From positions 213,699 to 277,698 of the forward strand of contig NZ_JAOEFX010000008.1 in assembly GCF_025421775.1 (NCBI RefSeq): 64,000 nucleotides of DNA, given 5' to 3'. Both the position numbers and the translations under genes were made by a program. Origin of the DNA: Paenarthrobacter aurescens. GTDB taxonomy: Bacteria; Actinomycetota; Actinomycetes; Actinomycetales; Micrococcaceae. The notes under the pieces are model-generated. The model searched no databases, was not told the DNA's origin, and saw only the letters and a program-made list of their open reading frames with translations. Positions 1 through 8,424 of this stretch are shown here, one piece after another (position 1 is the stretch's first letter; each line of letters begins with the position of its first letter).

Positions 1-1
1 C

Positions 2-505
2 CAGCTCCAGGCCGTCTACCGGGACGATGTCGCCGCAGAGGCGCCCAAGAAGCAGATCGACGATGATATTGGAGACGACCTCGAAGTCCTGCTGCAGGCT
101 ACTGAGCTCGTTGTCACCACGCAGTTCGGCTCAACTTCCATGCTTCAGCGCAAGCTGCGTGTGGGCTTCGCGAAGGCCGGCCGCCTCATGGACCTCCTCG
201 AATCCCGTGGAGTTGTGGGTCCCTCGGAGGGTTCCAAGGCGCGCGATGTCCTGGTCAAGCCCGATGACCTCGCTGCCGTACTTGCCGCGATGAAGGGCCA
301 GGAATCACCCGCTGCGCCCGACGCTCATACCGCGGCACTGAGCGATAACGCGAACTCGAATATCGCCGTCGGCGGCTACGCGGAAGACCTGGTCCAGGCG
401 GACCTGGATAACCGGACGCAGGCCATTGAGTATCACGATGGCGCTGACGGCCCGGATGACGACGACGAAGGCGGCGAAGACGCCTGGTCGCTGACGGGGC
501 GCTAG
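2..505 (+). CDS. ftsK: DNA translocase FtsK, C-terminal part (5' end outside window)
   Basis: The open frame enters from the left edge and ends at TAG 503-505, giving 167 residues. It contains the FtsK gamma winged-helix domain, which reads KOPS sites on DNA: about residues 37-95 hold the family pattern TQFGSTSMLQRKLRVGFAKA, then GRLMDLLESRGVVGPSEG. A variable acidic tail follows (GPDDDDEGGEDAW), ending in LTGR. The motor domain must lie upstream. FtsK is a septal, membrane-anchored ATPase that pumps chromosome termini apart before division. The order ftsK-pgsA-(cinA)-clgR matches other actinobacteria, which supports the identification. Confidence 0.93.
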   Translation, partial: QLQAVYRDDVAAEAPKKQIDDDIGDDLEVLLQATELVVTTQFGSTSMLQRKLRVGFAKAGRLMDLLESRGVVGPSEGSKARDVLVKPDDLAAVLAAMKGQESPAAPDAHTAALSDNANSNIAVGGYAEDLVQADLDNRTQAIEYHDGADGPDDDDEGGEDAWSLTGR

Positions 506-531
506 CTTCAAAGGCGTCAGCCCAAAGACGG

Positions 532-546
532 TAGCCTAGAGGGGTG
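532..546 (+). promoter_or_regulatory. Probable -10 element of a leaderless pgsA transcript
   Basis: TAGCCT at 532-537 is followed by exactly six bases and then the GTG start of pgsA at 544. The same TAnnnT-N6-start spacing recurs in front of dapF, hisC, mutT, pcp, argC, the DinB-like gene and mpg, so transcription probably starts at the initiation codon. No Shine-Dalgarno sequence is present. Confidence 0.5.
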
Positions 547-1146
547 ACTACAGCCGAGGGTGATAACGCGACGTCCAGCAACTCCGATGTCTGGAACCTG
601 CCCAACATCCTCACGATGCTCCGCATCGTCCTGGTTCCGTTTTTCGTCTGGTTCCTGCTCGCCGACAACGGCGAGTACGGCCTGTGGCGCTGGGCAGCCG
701 TGGTGGCCTTCGCGATAGCCATCTACACGGACAAGCTCGACGGCGACATCGCCAGGGCGCGCGGCCTCATCACCAACTTCGGCAAGATCGCCGATCCCAT
801 TGCCGACAAATTGCTGATCGGCTCCGCGCTGGTGCTCCTGTCCATCCTGGGGGAACTGCCGTGGTGGGTCACCATCCTCATCCTCGTCCGCGAGTGGGGG
901 ATTACCGCGCTTCGGTTCGTCGTGATCCGGTACGGCGTCATGCCGGCCTCCAGGGGCGGAAAGCTGAAGACGGTGGTCCAGACCGTGGCTATTTTCCTGT
1001 ACATCCTTCCCCTCAAGGCGATCGCCCCCTGGCTGGGCGACGTCGCCTTCTGGGTCATGATGCTGGCGCTTGCCATCACCCTGTGGACCGGCGTCGAATA
1101 CGTCATCCAAGCCCTTAAGCTGCGGGCAGCGGGGCGTCGCGCATGA
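544..1146 (+). CDS. pgsA: CDP-diacylglycerol-glycerol-3-phosphate 3-phosphatidyltransferase
   Basis: This 200-residue integral membrane enzyme makes phosphatidylglycerol phosphate from CDP-diacylglycerol and glycerol-3-phosphate, the first committed step to phosphatidylglycerol and cardiolipin. The CDP-alcohol phosphotransferase signature D-x2-D-G-x2-A-R-x8-G-x3-D-x3-D is complete at about residues 63-85 (DKLDGDIAR...GKIADPIAD). Hydrophobic segments flank it, and the first is LRIVLVPFFVWFLLA. The GTG start at 544 looks leaderless. The stop overlaps cinA by four bases (ATGA), so the two are probably translationally coupled. A shadow reading frame on the opposite strand was ignored. Confidence 0.95.
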   Translation: MTTAEGDNATSSNSDVWNLPNILTMLRIVLVPFFVWFLLADNGEYGLWRWAAVVAFAIAIYTDKLDGDIARARGLITNFGKIADPIADKLLIGSALVLLSILGELPWWVTILILVREWGITALRFVVIRYGVMPASRGGKLKTVVQTVAIFLYILPLKAIAPWLGDVAFWVMMLALAITLWTGVEYVIQALKLRAAGRRA

Positions 1147-1655
1147 CGTCCGGTGACGCCGTCACCGCCGCAGCAGAGACGTCGACGGCGGTGGTCGCCG
1201 CGGCGATCGCAAGGAAGCTCACGGTGGCCACGGCTGAGTCGCTCACCGCTGGAATGGTAGCGGCCACCCTGGCCAATACTCCTGGCGCTTCAGGGATGCT
1301 TCAGGGCGGAGTTGTTGCGTATCAAAACTCCGTCAAGGCCGGAGTCCTGGGGGTATCGGAACAGCTGCTTGCCGACGTCGGCTCCGTTGACGGTGCTGTT
1401 GCGGAAGCCATGGCCGACGGTGCCCGGCGCGCTTGCGGTGCCAGCATTGGAGTATCCACAACCGGAGTGGCCGGACCTGATCCCCACGACGGCAAAGCCG
1501 TAGGAACCGTGTTCGTTGGCATCGCTGCGGACGCTGGAACCGAAGCGTTTGAATACAGCTTTGAGGGGGACCGGCAGTCAGTCCGGGAGCAGGCCTGCGA
1601 GGCCGCTTTGGCGCGTCTTCTTGCCGCGCTGGGTGGCATTGGTTACCGTTCGTAA
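1143..1655 (+). CDS. cinA: CinA family protein (nicotinamide-nucleotide amidase domain)
   Basis: The 170 residues correspond to the C-terminal CinA domain alone. The family patterns TAESLTAGMVAATLANTPGAS, GGVVAYQNSVKAGVLGV and STTGVAGPDPHDGKAVGTVFVGIA are all present. Stand-alone CinA domains of this type (PncC) deamidate nicotinamide mononucleotide to nicotinate mononucleotide in pyridine nucleotide salvage. The N-terminal molybdopterin-binding-like domain of full-length CinA is absent, which is usual for this short form. The gene overlaps the end of pgsA and lies upstream of clgR and recA. A direct link to competence should not be inferred from the name. Confidence 0.88.
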   Translation: MTSGDAVTAAAETSTAVVAAAIARKLTVATAESLTAGMVAATLANTPGASGMLQGGVVAYQNSVKAGVLGVSEQLLADVGSVDGAVAEAMADGARRACGASIGVSTTGVAGPDPHDGKAVGTVFVGIAADAGTEAFEYSFEGDRQSVREQACEAALARLLAALGGIGYRS

Positions 1656-1885
1656 AGTAGCCGGGAACAAAAACTGATTGCCAATAGTTGTGTCATTGTG
1701 TCGCTTCGGAAGAGCCGGGGCGCCTAGGATGTAGAAACCAACCCGGTCCGCCAGCCAGCGAACCGGATGAACGAGGGAGCAAGGCGATACAGATGGTAAA
1801 GCAGCCCGTATCCGTAAACGGCGTTGTCCGCTGGAAGGATGTGGGCTTGGCTGATCAGGCACAGAGCGAACAGAAGGAGCGCAAA

Positions 1886-2227
1886 ATGGTCGTACTACGC
1901 CACGAGATCGGTGATGTACTGCGCGATGTCCGCCAGCGTCAGGGCCGTACCCTCCGCGAGGTTTCGCACAGCGCCCGTGTCTCACTTGGTTATTTGAGTG
2001 AAGTTGAACGCGGCCAGAAGGAAGCTTCTTCCGAGCTTCTGTCTTCTATCTGCACAGCCCTGGATGTTCCGTTGTCCCACATGCTGCGCGAAGTCAGCGA
2101 CCGCGTAGCGGTTGCCGAGGGCGTGGCCGTACCCGACACCGTTCCGCAGGAATTCTCCCAGCGTTACGGTCGCGATCTGGACCTCACGGACGACTTCCCG
2201 CAAGGGATGCTCTCCGGAGCCCGCTAA
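1886..2227 (+). CDS. clgR: ClgR-like XRE-family transcriptional regulator
   Basis: The 113-residue protein is a short XRE helix-turn-helix regulator. Residues about 5-65 (IGDVLRDVRQRQGRTLREV, VSLGYLSEVERGQKEASS) match ClgR of mycobacteria and Streptomyces closely, and ClgR activates clp protease and related stress genes. Its position just after pgsA is also that of mycobacterial clgR. I chose ATG 1886 because AAGGAG at 1874-1879 sits six bases upstream and the protein then begins as other ClgR proteins do. An in-frame ATG at 1793 would add 31 residues. The pspA-like gene that follows clgR in mycobacteria is absent here. A strong terminator follows. Confidence 0.83.
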   Translation: MVVLRHEIGDVLRDVRQRQGRTLREVSHSARVSLGYLSEVERGQKEASSELLSSICTALDVPLSHMLREVSDRVAVAEGVAVPDTVPQEFSQRYGRDLDLTDDFPQGMLSGAR

Positions 2228-2247
2228 ACCGTTCCATAAGGATTATG

Positions 2248-2285
2248 AAGAAGGTCCCCAGCCCAAGGCTGGGGACCTTCTTTGT
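2248..2285 (+). terminator. Rho-independent terminator after clgR
   Basis: A 14-bp perfect stem (2250-2263 with 2267-2280, arm GAAGGTCCCCAGCC) with a three-base loop is followed by TTT. The A residues on the left and T residues on the right let it work in both directions, so it may also serve the convergent MarR gene. Confidence 0.88.
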
Positions 2286-2318
2286 CGTCGAATGAGTAGG
2301 GATAGCCCCGGAACCCGC

Positions 2319-2858
2319 TCAGACGCCTGCCGGCTTGTCCTGGGCGTCGACCTCTGGCTCCCTCACGTTGAGTACGCCATCGCCGTAGATGGCGTTGAGC
2401 CGGCCCATGTAGTCGGCCAGCGTCTGAACGTCTTCCAGGGGCCACTCGCCCAAGCGTTCACGGAATACCTGCCTGCGGGCGTCCTGGACCTGGTGCATCT
2501 TTTCTTCGCCCTTGTCCGTCAGGCGAATGGATTGTGCCCGTCCGTCCTGTGGATCCGCCTCTTTGTAGACGAGGCCGATGCTCTCCAGGAAGGCGATCTG
2601 GCGGCTAACGGACGGCTTGCCCACCCCGATGCAGGTCGCGAGCTCGGTGAGGCGGATGGGCCCTTCCCTGCGGATCACAGTGAGCAGCCCGTAGGCGGCT
2701 GGCTCCATGTCAGGGTGGACCTGGCGTGACAACTGATGGGAGATCGAACGGGCGCGGCGCCAGAGCAGGCTCAGCTGGTGTTCCACCTGCTGGAGGGCGT
2801 CGTCCACGGCGTCGCCTGGCACGGCCTGACCTGGCGTGCTCGGAAGAGGATTGCTCAT
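2319..2858 (-). CDS. MarR family transcriptional regulator
   Basis: This 179-residue winged-helix regulator has the MarR core. RLTELATCIGVGKPSVSRQI is the recognition helix region, and the wing carries the family D-x-R signature in DPQDGRAQSIRLTDKG. The start at 2858 (MSNPLPSTPG) was preferred over the longer frame to 2909 because the inverted repeat at 2870-2896 would otherwise lie inside the gene. The gene diverges from the DUF3046/recA direction. The ligand and targets cannot be read from sequence. Autoregulation through the palindrome just upstream is likely. Confidence 0.85.
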   Translation of the reverse strand: MSNPLPSTPGQAVPGDAVDDALQQVEHQLSLLWRRARSISHQLSRQVHPDMEPAAYGLLTVIRREGPIRLTELATCIGVGKPSVSRQIAFLESIGLVYKEADPQDGRAQSIRLTDKGEEKMHQVQDARRQVFRERLGEWPLEDVQTLADYMGRLNAIYGDGVLNVREPEVDAQDKPAGV

Positions 2859-2869
2859 GGCAACCATTC

Positions 2870-2896
2870 TAGAGTCCGGCTCCATGAGAGACTCTA
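2870..2896. promoter_or_regulatory. Inverted repeat, probable MarR operator
   Basis: TAGAGTC (2870-2876) and GACTCTA (2890-2896) form a perfect 7-bp inverted repeat with a 13-bp spacer. It begins 12 bases upstream of the MarR start and ends 4 bases before the GTG of the DUF3046 gene. The position suits control of both divergent genes by the adjacent regulator. This is inferred from position and symmetry only. Confidence 0.6.
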
Positions 2897-2899
2897 TCC

Positions 2900-3124
2900 G
2901 TGAGGGCAAGTGACTTTTGGCGATTGATGGACGACGAATTCGGGGCAGGCTATTCCCGGGTCCTGGCCAACTCCTTGGTACTTGCCGGAGTGGGCGGGCG
3001 GACAGCGGTGGAAGCCCTGGCCTCCGGTTATCAGCCCCGCGAGGTGTGGTTGGCCATGTGCGAGGTCCAGGACGTTCCGCCGGAACGCAGGTTGGGCCGG
3101 GACATCAAGCCAGCCTCCAATTGA
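2900..3124 (+). CDS. DUF3046 domain-containing protein
   Basis: The 74-residue protein starts MRASDFWRLMDDEFGAGYS and ends PPERRLGRDIKPAS, both typical of DUF3046. This small actinobacterial family of unknown function is almost always encoded directly upstream of recA, as here. The start is GTG 2900. The MarR-type inverted repeat overlaps its promoter region. No catalytic motif is visible. Confidence 0.85.
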   Translation: MRASDFWRLMDDEFGAGYSRVLANSLVLAGVGGRTAVEALASGYQPREVWLAMCEVQDVPPERRLGRDIKPASN

Positions 3125-3165
3125 CCCGGCTACGGCCGGCAGGGCGGTGACACGCCGCGCCATTG

Positions 3166-3195
3166 TTCGAATATCTGTTCGGATGGGGATATGCT
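3166..3195 (+). promoter_or_regulatory. SOS box and recA promoter
   Basis: TCGAATATCTGTTCGG (3167-3182) fits the actinobacterial LexA site TCGAAC-N4-GTTCGA; the core GAAT-ATCT-GTTC spans 3169-3180. A plausible -35 (TTCGAA, 3166-3171) lies in the box and a -10 (TATGCT, 3190-3195) follows after 18 bp, so bound LexA would block the polymerase. About 175 bases of leader separate this from recA. Confidence 0.75.
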
Positions 3196-3371
3196 CCTGT
3201 GAGAGGAAAATTGATCCCGAAGGACGCATTCCAGAGCATCCGGCAGCCACGGTTATCCACATAGCCGGAACCGGCTTCTAAAAATGTCACAGCACCGTAA
3301 TAGCGTCTGACATGACAGGAAAGCGGCCCTAAGGGCCACTCCACAGCGAGAAAGCATCAGAGGTGTGAACC

Positions 3372-4412
3372 ATGGCGGCAACCCCGGATCGTGAGAAGGC
3401 GCTTGAAGCAGCGCTAGCCCAGATCGACAAGCAGTTCGGCAAAGGCTCCATCATGCGCTTGGGTGACGACACCCGCGCACCCATTGAGGTCATTCCGACC
3501 GGCTCCATTGCCTTGGACGTCGCCCTTGGCATTGGCGGCCTGCCCCGTGGCCGTGTGGTGGAAATCTATGGCCCGGAATCGTCGGGTAAGACCACCGTGG
3601 CGCTCCACGCTGTAGCCAACGCACAGCGGGCCGGCGGCATCGCCGCCTTTATTGACGCCGAGCACGCCCTCGATCCCGACTACGCCGCCAAGCTCGGTGT
3701 GGACACCGATGCCCTCTTGGTATCCCAGCCTGATACCGGTGAGCAGGCGCTGGAAATCATGGACATGCTGGTGGGTTCCGGCTCATTGGACATCGTCGTC
3801 ATTGACTCCGTCGCGGCTTTGGTTCCCCGCGCCGAAATCGAAGGCGAAATGGGTGACTCCCACGTTGGTCTGCAGGCGCGCCTCATGAGCCAGGCCCTGC
3901 GTAAGATCACCGGCCGCTTGAGCCAGACCAAGACCACCGCGATCTTCATCAACCAGCTGCGTGAAAAGATCGGCGTCTTCTTCGGGTCACCGGAAACCAC
4001 CACTGGTGGCAAGGCCTTGAAGTTCTACGCCTCAGTGCGTATTGATGTCCGACGCATCCAGACCCTGAAGGAAGGTGCGGACTCCGTTGGCAACCGCACC
4101 AAGGCAAAGATCGTCAAGAACAAGATGGCCCCGCCCTTCAAGATCGCTGAATTCGACATCATCTACGGCCAGGGCATCTCCCGCGAGGGCGGCATCATTG
4201 ACATGGGTGTCGAGCACGGCATCATCAAGAAGTCCGGCTCGTGGTTCACATATGACGGCGATCAGCTTGGACAAGGCATGGAGAACTCGCGGCGATTCCT
4301 GCGGGACAACCCGGAGCTCGCCCAGGAACTGGAGCGCCTGATCAAGGAGAAGCTTGGCGTTGGCGTCAAGCCGGATGAAGACTCCCCAAAGTTGAAGGCC
4401 GTTGACGGCTAG
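3372..4412 (+). CDS. recA: Recombinase RecA
   Basis: This 346-residue recombinase is of normal length. It forms ATP-dependent filaments on single-stranded DNA, catalyses strand exchange, and acts as coprotease for LexA cleavage. The Walker A motif GPESSGKTTVAL lies at about residues 67-78. DNA-binding loops L1 and L2 are recognisable (EIEGEMGDSHVGLQAR; FINQLREKIGVFFGSPETT). No intein interrupts the P-loop or the FINQ region, unlike some mycobacterial recA genes. ATG 3372 has only a weak GAGGTG upstream. An SOS box lies about 190 bases upstream and recX overlaps its 3' end. Confidence 0.98.
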   Translation: MAATPDREKALEAALAQIDKQFGKGSIMRLGDDTRAPIEVIPTGSIALDVALGIGGLPRGRVVEIYGPESSGKTTVALHAVANAQRAGGIAAFIDAEHALDPDYAAKLGVDTDALLVSQPDTGEQALEIMDMLVGSGSLDIVVIDSVAALVPRAEIEGEMGDSHVGLQARLMSQALRKITGRLSQTKTTAIFINQLREKIGVFFGSPETTTGGKALKFYASVRIDVRRIQTLKEGADSVGNRTKAKIVKNKMAPPFKIAEFDIIYGQGISREGGIIDMGVEHGIIKKSGSWFTYDGDQLGQGMENSRRFLRDNPELAQELERLIKEKLGVGVKPDEDSPKLKAVDG

Positions 4413-4944
4413 GAGAGGGCCGGACCCGGGCTCGTCAGTAGCCGCCGACCCAGAGCCCGATCCCGAGTCTGTGGCGCGTGCCATCGTCCTGAGGCAGTTG
4501 ACCATGGCGCCACGGAGCCGGCTGCAGCTGTCCCGCAAGCTGGCGGAACGTCATGTTCCCGAGGACGTGGCCGAAGCGGTCCTGGACCGCTTTGAAGAGG
4601 TTCAGCTGATCGACGATGCAGAGTTCGCCAGGATGTGGGTCCGCAGTCGCTCGCAAAGCAAGAAGCTTGCCAAGGGTGCGCTGCGGCGGGAATTGACGGA
4701 CAAGGGCATAGAGCTGGACGCAGCCGAGGACGCGCTGTCGCAGCTGAGCGATGAGGATGAAGAACTCGCGGCGCGAGAGCTCGTTCAGCGCAAGCTCCGG
4801 CCGGGCGTCGACCTCAGCGACCGCGCGGAGCGGGACAAGTACACGCGCCGGCTTGCGTCCATGCTCGCACGCAAGGGCTACGCGCCATCCATGGCCTTCA
4901 GGATCGTCGGTGAGGTACTGGCAGAAGCCGGTACCCTTGAGTAG
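4402..4944 (+). CDS. recX: Regulatory protein RecX
   Basis: The 180-residue protein consists of tandem three-helix RecX repeats (RSRLQLSRKLAER, VLDRFEEVQLIDDAEFA, SMLARKGYAPSMAFRI). RecX binds inside the RecA filament and limits its activity. The best start is TTG 4402, which overlaps the last 11 bases of recA and implies translational coupling. The first 30 residues are poorly conserved and proline-rich, so the exact start is uncertain. The stop overlaps the GTG of miaB by one base. Confidence 0.92.
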   Translation: MTARRGPDPGSSVAADPEPDPESVARAIVLRQLTMAPRSRLQLSRKLAERHVPEDVAEAVLDRFEEVQLIDDAEFARMWVRSRSQSKKLAKGALRRELTDKGIELDAAEDALSQLSDEDEELAARELVQRKLRPGVDLSDRAERDKYTRRLASMLARKGYAPSMAFRIVGEVLAEAGTLE

Positions 4945-6473
4945 TGAGTTTGACCATTCCTTCCCCAACAGCTGCCACCCCTTCTTCGGCTGAGCCCAGG
5001 ACCTATCAGGTCCGGACTTTCGGCTGCCAGATGAATGTCCACGATTCAGAGCGCATGGCGGGACTCCTCGAGGATGCCGGCTACGTGCCGGCCGATGGCG
5101 AGCTCGCCGATGTGGTGGTTTTTAACACCTGTGCTGTTCGGGAGAATGCGGACAACAAGCTCTACGGAAACCTTGGCCAGCTCAGGCAGGTCAAGGCCGC
5201 CAATCCTGGCATGCAGATCGCGGTGGGCGGGTGTCTGGCCCAAAAGGATCGCGAGACCATCGTGAAGAAGGCGCCGTGGGTAGACGCCGTGTTTGGCACC
5301 CACAATGTCGGGGCTTTGCCTGCGCTGCTGAACCGTGCCCGGCACAACAATGAGGCACAACTTGAGATCCTCGAGTCCTTGGATGTGTTCCCCTCCACGC
5401 TTCCCACCAAGCGGGACTCGGTCTATTCGGGATGGGTGTCCATCTCGGTGGGCTGTAACAATACCTGCACCTTCTGCATTGTGCCCTCGCTCCGCGGCAA
5501 GGAAAAGGACCGGCGCCCGGGCGAGATCCTCGCCGAAATCCAGGCGCTGGTAGACGATGGCGCGGTGGAGGTGACGCTGCTCGGCCAGAACGTGAACTCC
5601 TATGGCGTGGAATTCGGCGACCGCCAGGCGTTCTCGAAACTCCTGCGCGCCTGCGGCGAAATCGAGGGCCTGGAGCGGGTCCGCTTCACCAGCCCCCATC
5701 CTGCAGCCTTCACAGACGATGTCATCGATGCCATGGCTGAGACTTCCAATGTGATGCCACAGCTGCACATGCCGCTGCAGTCAGGCTCGGACAAAATCCT
5801 CAAGGACATGCGGCGCTCATACCGCTCCAGCAAGTTTCTGGGGATTCTGGACAAGGTGCGTGCCCGGATTCCGAATGCGGCCATCACTACAGACATCATC
5901 GTTGGATTTCCCGGCGAGACCGAGGAGGATTTCCAGGCGACCCTTGATGTCGTGGAGAAATCCCGTTTCGCGTCGGCGTTCACTTTCCAGTACTCCAAAC
6001 GTCCAGGGACACCTGCGGCGGATTTACCTGAGCAGCTTCCCAAAGCTGTGGTGCAGGAGCGTTTCGAAAGGCTGACAGCACTCCAGGACCGCATTGCGGC
6101 GGAGGAGAACGCCAACCAACTCGGCCGTCAGGTGGAAATCCTTGTCACCGCCCAATCCGGACGAAAGGCCGATGAAACCCATCGGTTGTCGGGTCGGTCC
6201 AAGGACCAAAGGCTGGTCCACTTCTCCGTGCCCGTCGGTGCTGAGACTCCCCGCCCCGGCGATTTTGTCACCGTGATCATCACCGAGGCCGCAGCCTTCC
6301 ACCTTGTTGCTGATCCAGCCAGCGTAGAGGACTACCATCTGCGCCGCTCCCGTGCGGGAGATGCGTGGGATCGTTCGCAGGCTGATTCCTGTGGTGCACC
6401 CGCACCAGGAACAGCATCCAGCAAAGCCGGCGTGTCATTGGGCATGCCATCTTTGCCGGTTCGCCGCGCGTAA
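4944..6473 (+). CDS. miaB: tRNA-2-methylthio-N6-dimethylallyladenosine synthase
   Basis: The 509-residue radical-SAM methylthiotransferase converts i6A37 to ms2i6A37 in tRNAs reading UNN codons. The N-terminal UPF0004 domain carries its three cluster cysteines (FGCQMN, NTCAVR, GGCLA). The radical-SAM CxxxCxxC motif is CNNTCTFC at about residues 170-178, and a C-terminal TRAM domain follows (about 375-445). About 60 variable residues trail the TRAM domain. The next gene is miaA, which makes the i6A substrate, so the order follows pathway logic. It starts with GTG, overlapping recX by one base. Confidence 0.96.
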   Translation: MSLTIPSPTAATPSSAEPRTYQVRTFGCQMNVHDSERMAGLLEDAGYVPADGELADVVVFNTCAVRENADNKLYGNLGQLRQVKAANPGMQIAVGGCLAQKDRETIVKKAPWVDAVFGTHNVGALPALLNRARHNNEAQLEILESLDVFPSTLPTKRDSVYSGWVSISVGCNNTCTFCIVPSLRGKEKDRRPGEILAEIQALVDDGAVEVTLLGQNVNSYGVEFGDRQAFSKLLRACGEIEGLERVRFTSPHPAAFTDDVIDAMAETSNVMPQLHMPLQSGSDKILKDMRRSYRSSKFLGILDKVRARIPNAAITTDIIVGFPGETEEDFQATLDVVEKSRFASAFTFQYSKRPGTPAADLPEQLPKAVVQERFERLTALQDRIAAEENANQLGRQVEILVTAQSGRKADETHRLSGRSKDQRLVHFSVPVGAETPRPGDFVTVIITEAAAFHLVADPASVEDYHLRRSRAGDAWDRSQADSCGAPAPGTASSKAGVSLGMPSLPVRRA

Positions 6474-6491
6474 CGCCGGGCCCAGGATCAC

Positions 6492-7418
6492 ATGTCGATC
6501 TCCAGCCAGGAAGTTCCCCAGCCTGTAGTTGCCGTGGTTGGCCCTACGGGCTCCGGCAAGTCGGATTTGGGTGTAAACCTCGCGTTGGCCTTGGACGGCG
6601 AGGTCATCAACGCAGATGCCCTGCAGTTCTACCGCGGCATGGACATAGGAACAGCCAAGATCAGCGCGGACGAGCGCAGGGGTGTGCCACACCACTTGCT
6701 GGACATCATGGACGTCACACAGGAAGCCAGCGTGGCGGACTTCCAGGAAGCATGCCGCGCTGCCATCCGGGAAATCCATTCAAGGGGCAAGCGCGCCATT
6801 CTTGTGGGCGGCTCCGGCCTGTATGTACGCGCAGCGCTCGATGTCCTTGAATTCCCCGGCACCGATCCCATGATCCGAAAGGCGCTGGAAGAGGAGTGTG
6901 AAGTGCGGGGCCTCGCACCCCTGCGGGCCCGCCTTGAGGAAGTTGATCCTGTGTCGGCCGCCCGTCTGGGAGACGCGCGTCGAGTGATCCGTGCGCTTGA
7001 GGTGCACCAGCTCACGGGAAGAGCTTTCAGCTCGTTCATGCCGCAGCGCGACTATTTCCAGCCTGCCTCGCAGATCGGGCTGGCGGTGGACCGGGAGGAA
7101 CTGAGGGAACGCCTGGCGCTGAGGGTGCATCGGATGGTTGAATCCGGACTCCTGGACGAAGTTGAACGGCTCGACGCCGTAGGGTTGCGGAACGGCAAAA
7201 CGGCCTCCCGAGCCCTGGGCTATGCGCAGTTCCTGAAAGTGTTGGACCACCAAGCTGATGTTGCTACAGCTGCTGAAGAAACCATCGTCGCCACCAGGCA
7301 GTTCGCCAGGCGCCAGCTCACCTGGTTCCGGGCGGATCCCCGCATCACCTGGCTTGACTGGAAAGATCCTGAACTGGTGGCCAAGGCAGTGGCCGCAGCA
7401 ATGAAACTGCCCGCGTAA
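6492..7418 (+). CDS. miaA: tRNA dimethylallyltransferase
   Basis: The 308-residue enzyme transfers a dimethylallyl group to A37 of tRNAs reading UNN codons. The P-loop is GPTGSGKSDLG at about residues 17-27. Further family motifs are INADALQFYRGMDIGTAK, the DxxxP-type segment and ALGYAQF. It lies 18 bases after miaB and completes the ms2i6A pair. Length and motifs are normal. Confidence 0.97.
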   Translation: MSISSQEVPQPVVAVVGPTGSGKSDLGVNLALALDGEVINADALQFYRGMDIGTAKISADERRGVPHHLLDIMDVTQEASVADFQEACRAAIREIHSRGKRAILVGGSGLYVRAALDVLEFPGTDPMIRKALEEECEVRGLAPLRARLEEVDPVSAARLGDARRVIRALEVHQLTGRAFSSFMPQRDYFQPASQIGLAVDREELRERLALRVHRMVESGLLDEVERLDAVGLRNGKTASRALGYAQFLKVLDHQADVATAAEETIVATRQFARRQLTWFRADPRITWLDWKDPELVAKAVAAAMKLPA

Positions 7419-7443
7419 TTTCAGGCCAAACAGGCGTGGCAGG

Positions 7444-7458
7444 TAGCCTAGATCCATG
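7444..7458 (+). promoter_or_regulatory. Probable -10 of leaderless dapF
   Basis: TAGCCT at 7444-7449 is followed by six bases and then ATG 7456. The hexamer is identical to that of pgsA. It suggests dapF also has its own leaderless transcript although it follows miaA by only 37 bases. Confidence 0.5.
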
Positions 7459-8424
7459 GATGAAACCGCCTCAGTTCCCGCCCGGCAGTCCGCAGCCGCC
7501 GGCGCTCCCGTGCCCGCTTCGAGCCTTGCCGGGCTTGCATTTTCCAAGGGCCATGGAACGGGCAATGACTTTGTCCTCATCGCTGATCCCGGGGACGCCC
7601 ACGAGATCACGCCGGAGCAGGTTGCCCAGCTGTGCGACCGCCATGTAGGGATTGGGGGAGACGGCCTCATCCGTGCCGTCCCTTCACGGTTCCTTCCGGA
7701 GGGCCGCGATCTGCTCGAGCAGGATCCGGATGCTGAATGGTTCATGGACTACCGCAACGGTGACGGTTCCCTGTCGGAGATGTGCGGTAACGGTGTGCGC
7801 GTCTTCGTGCACTTTCTCATTGCAGAGAAATTGGTGGACCTTGGTCCCGGCGAAACATTGACCATCGGCACACGCGGCGGCATTAAGAAAGTAGTCCGCA
7901 CGGCCAACGGCTATGCCGTGGACATGGGTCCGTGGGAGTTCATCTTCCCGCAGGAAGCCACCAGCAAGGCCATGGATGCCCTGGTCAGTGCAGAAGGTCT
8001 TGAAGTGGCACGACCGGGCCTCTCTGTCAGCATGGGCAACCCGCACACAGTGGTCGCCCTCGCCGAACTGAGCGAGCTTTCGGCCACGCAACTGTTCAAG
8101 GCGCCCGTGGTTGATCCCAAACCCGCCAACGGAACCAACGTCGAATTCGTTGTCCCTGCGGAGCCTTTGGTTGAAGACGGTGTCGGATCCATCACCATGC
8201 GCGTCCACGAACGCGGCGTGGGGGAAACCCAGTCATGCGGTACAGGAGCCTGCGCCGCCGCAGTCGCCATCCGCCACTGGGCCGGCACCACGGCTCCCAA
8301 CGATTGGCACGTCAACGTGCCGGGCGGCGTCGTGGATGTTAAGTTCTTCCCCGGTGCGGGTGGCCGCGAGCATGTAGAGCTGAGCGGCCCGGCCGTCATT
8401 GTGGCTACTGGGACGCTTTCCTGA
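7456..8424 (+). CDS. dapF: Diaminopimelate epimerase
   Basis: The 322-residue cofactor-independent epimerase interconverts LL- and meso-diaminopimelate for lysine and peptidoglycan synthesis. Both catalytic cysteines are present in their contexts: SEMCGNGVRVF (about residue 111) and TQSCGTGACAA (about 259). KGHGTGNDFVL marks the start of the first domain. About 25 extra low-complexity residues precede it. The 3' end overlaps the convergent methyltransferase gene by 20 bases. Confidence 0.97.
   Translation: MDETASVPARQSAAAGAPVPASSLAGLAFSKGHGTGNDFVLIADPGDAHEITPEQVAQLCDRHVGIGGDGLIRAVPSRFLPEGRDLLEQDPDAEWFMDYRNGDGSLSEMCGNGVRVFVHFLIAEKLVDLGPGETLTIGTRGGIKKVVRTANGYAVDMGPWEFIFPQEATSKAMDALVSAEGLEVARPGLSVSMGNPHTVVALAELSELSATQLFKAPVVDPKPANGTNVEFVVPAEPLVEDGVGSITMRVHERGVGETQSCGTGACAAAVAIRHWAGTTAPNDWHVNVPGGVVDVKFFPGAGGREHVELSGPAVIVATGTLS

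Noticed and set aside
1688..1885. N-terminal extension of clgR (starts at 1688 or 1793)
   Set aside because: ATG 1886 has an ideal RBS and matches the usual ClgR N-terminus. The 1793 start cannot be fully excluded.
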